64,000 nucleotides of DNA from Vibrio tubiashii ATCC 19109 (GTDB lineage: Bacteria; Pseudomonadota; Gammaproteobacteria; Enterobacterales; Vibrionaceae), in the NCBI RefSeq assembly GCF_000772105.1, contig NZ_CP009354.1, forward strand, positions 2,666,001 to 2,730,000. Direction: 5' to 3'. Below the pieces are notes generated by a model. That model saw only the letters and a list, made by a program, of their open reading frames with translations. It was not told the origin of the DNA and ran no database searches. The translations under genes and the position numbers were made by a program. Positions 60,737-64,000 of the stretch are shown here, piece after piece (within the stretch, counting starts at the first letter, position 1; each line of letters starts with the position of its first letter).

Positions 60737-61690
60737 ATGGAAGATATTTTCAATCAATTTTACTCAAATGGCGCGCTCCTCGTATTGTGGGGCGCATTGT
60801 TATTTCATCTAATCCTACCCTTCCCACGTGAGGCACATCCCGCCATCTTGTGGCATAAGTTTGCTGAACAGTTAGCGGACAAGGTCAACGTTAATTCCAA
60901 TTACTCGCAAAGCATTATCTCTGGCACTCTAGCTTGGCTGCTCATGCTATTCCCGATGCTCGCTGTCTTGATTGCACTAAAACCGCTGGTTTGGCAGCCA
61001 GAACTGTTCGAATTGGCCTTTTTACTGCTCGCGATTGATTGGCGTAATACCGACAAATTTACCGCCCAATTTGTCGCTGCGATGGCACGCGAAGATAAAG
61101 AGCATGCCAAAATGCTCATCAAGCCACTCATCAATCGCTCGACCGCGCCTTTATCAATATTAGGGCTAGGTAAAGCGGGCGCAGAAACTCTGATCATGTC
61201 TTACGGCCGTAATGTCATCGGCGTGCTGTTCTGGTATGCCATTGGCGGTGGCATCGGAGCGTTCATGTATCGCATGAGTGTAGAGTTGGCTCGGGCATGG
61301 TCACCAAGCAGACAACGCTTTTCACCATTCGGTATTCCCGCAGTTCGTGCGGTAGCAGTATTAGACTTTATCCCACTGAGGCTGTTTGCCATCATGATCA
61401 CATTAGGTCATCGGGCACAAGCAACCGCTCACCTACTTCAAGAACAAGCCAAATCGTGGCCTCTTCCTGGACCTGCCTGGCTATTGGTTTCCGTCGGTGC
61501 CAAGCTTGAACTCTCACTAGGTGGTCCGGCGATTTATGATGGTCACAAAGCGGTACGCGCTAAACTTGGTGGTCGCATTGCACCATCAGCCATTCATATT
61601 GCTCAGGTACAAAAAACTCTGGCGTGGCGAATGTTCGCTTGGATTATTATCCAAAGCCTTATCATGGGCTTAATCTATCAAGGAATCTAA
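60737..61690 (+). CDS. cbiB: CbiB/CobD-like adenosylcobinamide-phosphate synthase family protein
   Basis: 317 residues with about five hydrophobic helices. YRMSVELARAW and LGGPAIYDGHKAVRAKLGG match the CbiB pattern. The usual N-terminal LDxxxGDP segment is not clear (FHLILPFPREAHPAILW is the nearest). The family joins aminopropanol to cobyric acid in B12 assembly. It is directly before btuF with no gap (ATG follows the stop), so a role in cobinamide/B12 salvage is likely. Substrate is inferred. Confidence 0.75.
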   Translation: MEDIFNQFYSNGALLVLWGALLFHLILPFPREAHPAILWHKFAEQLADKVNVNSNYSQSIISGTLAWLLMLFPMLAVLIALKPLVWQPELFELAFLLLAIDWRNTDKFTAQFVAAMAREDKEHAKMLIKPLINRSTAPLSILGLGKAGAETLIMSYGRNVIGVLFWYAIGGGIGAFMYRMSVELARAWSPSRQRFSPFGIPAVRAVAVLDFIPLRLFAIMITLGHRAQATAHLLQEQAKSWPLPGPAWLLVSVGAKLELSLGGPAIYDGHKAVRAKLGGRIAPSAIHIAQVQKTLAWRMFAWIIIQSLIMGLIYQGI

Positions 61691-62512
61691 ATGCGTTTCA
61701 CCTTATTGCTTCTGACGGCTTTTGTTTCTCACTTTGCTGTTTCAGCTCCTGCCGAGCGTGTGATCAGCTTGGCACCACACGCGACTGAACTCGCGTTTGC
61801 CGCAGGGCTTGGAGACAAACTCGTCGCCGTCAGTGAACGAAGTGATTACCCGGAACAAGCGCAAAAAATAGAAAAAGTCGCTAACTATCAAGGGATCAAG
61901 ATAGAACGTATCATCGCCCTACAACCGGATCTCATTATCGCGTGGCCTTCTGGTAATCCTAATGGAGAGCTCGACAAGCTTAAGCAATTTGGCCTCAATA
62001 TTTACTACTCTCAAACTCATTCACTAGAAGATATTGCCGCTAACATTGAGCAGCTAAGCGAGTATGCGCAAGATCCAAATGTCGGAAGAAAGAACGCGCA
62101 GGACTTTAGAAATCAGCTAGCAGAACTCAAAAATCGTTACGATACAGAGTCTAAAGTTCGTTACTTCTACCAACTGAGTGAGCAACCTGTTATCACTTTG
62201 GCGCAAGGCAAATGGCCTAGTGAAGTGTTTTCATTCTGTGGCGGTGAAAATATCTTTGAGAGCAGTGCTGCGCCTTACCCGCAAGTAGGGAAAGAGCAAG
62301 TCATCTTGCAGAACCCAGAAGTGATGTTTACTTCTCAGCATGCCATCGCCAATGGCAATATTTGGGCGCAGTGGAGTGAGCAACTTTCGGCGGTAAAGAA
62401 CAACTACATCTGGTCTTTAAATTCAGACTGGATAAATCGCCCAACGCCAAGAACGCTCAAAGCTATCGAGCAAGTTTGTGAGCATTTCGAAACAGTAAGG
62501 CGAAATCGCTAA
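61691..62512 (+). CDS. btuF: Vitamin B12 ABC transporter substrate-binding protein BtuF
   Basis: 273 residues. A signal peptide (about 1-19) precedes ERVISLAPHATELAFAAGLGDKLVAVSERSDYP, the class III periplasmic binding fold. Typical BtuF features are the long inter-lobe helix and LWQ-like C-terminal lobe (PQVGKEQVILQNPEVMF). It delivers cobalamin to BtuCD. It is next to the CbiB-like gene and upstream of yadS. Confidence 0.92.
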   Translation: MRFTLLLLTAFVSHFAVSAPAERVISLAPHATELAFAAGLGDKLVAVSERSDYPEQAQKIEKVANYQGIKIERIIALQPDLIIAWPSGNPNGELDKLKQFGLNIYYSQTHSLEDIAANIEQLSEYAQDPNVGRKNAQDFRNQLAELKNRYDTESKVRYFYQLSEQPVITLAQGKWPSEVFSFCGGENIFESSAAPYPQVGKEQVILQNPEVMFTSQHAIANGNIWAQWSEQLSAVKNNYIWSLNSDWINRPTPRTLKAIEQVCEHFETVRRNR

Positions 62513-62586
62513 CGGTTAAACGATGATATCTCGTACAATCCCTTTTCGTTTTCTGTTCCCTTTTTTAAGTAAGAGATTTTAGTGTC

Positions 62587-63207
62587 ATGGATTCCATGCT
62601 GCTTTATGTCGTCGACTTGTTCGGTACGGCTATTTTTGCAATTTCAGGTGTTCTATTAGCGGGTCGATTAAAAATGGACCCTTTTGGTGTTGCTGTACTT
62701 GGTAGTGTCACTGCAATAGGCGGAGGCACCATCCGTGATATGGCCCTGGGTGCGACGCCGGTTTTCTGGATCACCGATACCAACTATTTGTGGACCATCC
62801 TGATTACTTGCTTGCTCACCATGCTTATAGTCAGAAGACCTAAGCGTCTCGCATGGTGGATATTACCTGTCTGTGATGCCATTGGTCTCGCGGTGTTTGT
62901 CGGCATTGGCGTTGAAAAGACCATGGCTTATCAAGACTCTGCCCTTGTAGCGATCATTATGGGTGTAATAACAGGCTGCGGTGGCGGTATTATCCGTGAC
63001 GTACTTGCCCGTGAAGTACCTATGGTTCTTAGAAGTGAAGTGTACGCGACCGCATGTATCATTGGTGGAGCATTCCACACCGCCGCTTTAGCCATGGGTC
63101 ACAGTAGCGATAGCGCATTTCTCGCAGGTGTAGCCTCGACTCTACTCATTAGACTTGGCGCCATTCGCTGGCACTTGTCACTGCCAACGTTTGCTTTGAA
63201 TCGATAG
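62587..63207 (+). CDS. yadS: YadS family membrane protein (TRIC-type UPF0126)
   Basis: 206 residues with about seven hydrophobic helices in two repeats, each with the glycine motif (TAIGGGTIRDMALG and TGCGGGIIRDVLARE). This is the UPF0126 family, related to trimeric cation channels. The transported species is unknown. It follows btuF as in E. coli. Confidence 0.9.
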   Translation: MDSMLLYVVDLFGTAIFAISGVLLAGRLKMDPFGVAVLGSVTAIGGGTIRDMALGATPVFWITDTNYLWTILITCLLTMLIVRRPKRLAWWILPVCDAIGLAVFVGIGVEKTMAYQDSALVAIIMGVITGCGGGIIRDVLAREVPMVLRSEVYATACIIGGAFHTAALAMGHSSDSAFLAGVASTLLIRLGAIRWHLSLPTFALNR

Positions 63208-63237
63208 CGGGATTATTTCCAAAGGTTTACTTTAATT

Positions 63238-63341
63238 GTCATTCCTTAGAACGAAGAATGAGTGAGTAAGGAATCTCCAAATCCAATTCGACTTGCTTTA
63301 AGAGATCCCCAACTCGTTCGTTCCTCACTCTTGAGGATGAC
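63238..63341. repeat. Fold-back repeat element between yadS and thrC
   Basis: Two 41-base arms (63238-63278 and 63301-63341) are inverted copies: 27/41 identical, and most differences are transitions, which keep G-U pairs in RNA. A shorter related piece (TAGGAATGAC, 63356-63365) follows. This looks like a short dispersed palindromic element; it encodes nothing. Confidence 0.6.
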
Positions 63342-63385
63342 AGTAATAACACGTCTAGGAATGACAAGTAGGTAACGACCCAAAT

Positions 63386-63412
63386 AAAAAAGGTCACCGA
63401 AGTGACCTTTTT
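63386..63412. terminator. Bidirectional terminator downstream of thrC
   Basis: AAAAAAGGTCAC CGAA GTGACCTTTTT, a perfect stem with A and T flanks, at the end of thrC. Confidence 0.9.
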
Positions 63413-63431
63413 CGTATTCAATAAGCGCGGA

Positions 63432-64000
63432 TTATTTCTGCACTCGACGCAGTACTTGTTTTAGCAAGTCAAAGTCGTTAGCTAGGTCTTCAGATAGAAG
63501 CTCCATTGCAGCGTGCTTAGCGAGTGGTCCTGGTAATTCGATATCTGAACCGAGAATATCATCGACCACTTCTTTGAACTTGGCTGGGTGAGCGGTACAT
63601 AGGAATAGGCCAGTTTCGCCCTCTTGAAGCTGCTCGTCTAGAACGCGGTAAGCGATCGCACCGTGTGGCTCACACAGGTAACCTTGCTCATGCAGCTCTT
63701 TGACTGATTCCGCACTTTGCGCATCAGTGACCGCACCTTTACCAAGCGCCTCTAAGCCCCACTCTTTTACGCGGCATAGCTCTTCGATACGTGGCCAGTT
63801 GTTTGGTTGACTAACATCCATCGCATTCGAAGTTGTCGCCACTGTTGGCTTAGGATCCCAGTTACCTGTTTCTAGGTAGCGCGGCACAGTATCATTAGCG
63901 TTAGTCGCTGCAATGAAACGTTTGATTGGCAAACCCAGAGCTTTAGCCAATAGACCTGCAGTCAAGTTACCGAAGTTGCCACTTGGTACAGAAACAACAA
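63432..64000 (-). CDS. thrC: Threonine synthase, C-terminal part
   Basis: The minus-strand frame enters from the right edge (VVSVPSGNFGNLTAGLLAKALG) and ends at 63432, about 189 residues. The PLP-binding glycine-rich loop SGNFGN and NANDTVPRYLETG are typical of threonine synthase, which makes threonine from O-phosphohomoserine. It would end a thrABC operon lying beyond the window. The truncation is the window boundary. Confidence 0.95.
   Translation of the reverse strand, partial: VVSVPSGNFGNLTAGLLAKALGLPIKRFIAATNANDTVPRYLETGNWDPKPTVATTSNAMDVSQPNNWPRIEELCRVKEWGLEALGKGAVTDAQSAESVKELHEQGYLCEPHGAIAYRVLDEQLQEGETGLFLCTAHPAKFKEVVDDILGSDIELPGPLAKHAAMELLSEDLANDFDLLKQVLRRVQK

Overview
The window is a stretch of core chromosome from a Vibrio-type gammaproteobacterium. 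The evidence is gene order and protein sequence: rsmI|lpoA-yraN-diaA-dolP, zapE|zapG-degQ-degS, nudF-yqiB-cpdA-yqiA-parE-parC|tolC, a bc1 complex operon (petABC) between rpsI and sspAB, and two consecutive glutamate synthase operons. The species cannot be fixed from the sequence alone. Coding density is high. I see no prophage, integron, CRISPR array, insertion sequence or genomic island. Names are assigned from protein features and remembered homologues, not from a database search.

Layout. 1-3.7 kb: start of rsmI (cut by the window edge), divergent from the envelope/replication operon lpoA-yraN-diaA-dolP. 3.7-9.0 kb, minus strand: rplM-rpsI, petABC, sspA-sspB. 9.0-13.4 kb: zapE, divergent from zapG and the periplasmic proteases degQ-degS. 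13.4-20.3 kb, minus: nudF-yqiB-cpdA-yqiA-parE-parC, divergent from tolC (20.6-21.9 kb). 22-27.6 kb, minus: yhcC, a PAS-GGDEF diguanylate cyclase, the ArcB anoxic sensor kinase and a small lipoprotein. 28.2-40.5 kb, plus: gltB-1/gltD-1, then gltB-2/gltD-2. 40.6-41.0 kb: DUF1499 lipoprotein. 41.2-48.2 kb, minus: secG-tRNA-Leu(GAG)-tRNA-fMet-rimP-nusA-infB-rbfA-truB. 48.4-53.7 kb: the oxygen-independent ubiquinone genes (ubiT with yhbS leftward, ubiU-ubiV rightward) with a GGDEF-EAL protein gene between them. 53.7-55.5 kb: MATE exporter and MarR regulator. 55.6-59.4 kb, minus: rpsO-pnp-nlpI. 59.5-60.0 kb: an intergenic region with a tandem repeat of about 23.6 copies of an 8-mer, flanked by short REP-like hairpins. 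60.0-63.2 kb: mtnN-cbiB-like-btuF-yadS. 63.4 kb to the end: the 3' part of thrC on the minus strand.

How the parts connect. Respiration and redox recur: petABC (aerobic bc1), ArcB (quinone-sensing kinase) and UbiT/U/V (quinone synthesis without oxygen). Two GGDEF proteins sit beside these genes. The most useful regulatory reading is that ubiT and ubiUV each carry an FNR-like box (8/10 match) centred 41.5 bp upstream of the start site predicted from a good -10 element, the class II FNR layout. Other points worth checking are ArcB lacking the second redox cysteine known from E. coli, paired MarR-type palindromes around the marR-MATE unit, and the 8-bp tandem repeat beside the rpsO promoter. I did not find a convincing wholly new multigene system; the novelty here is in regulation and repeats.
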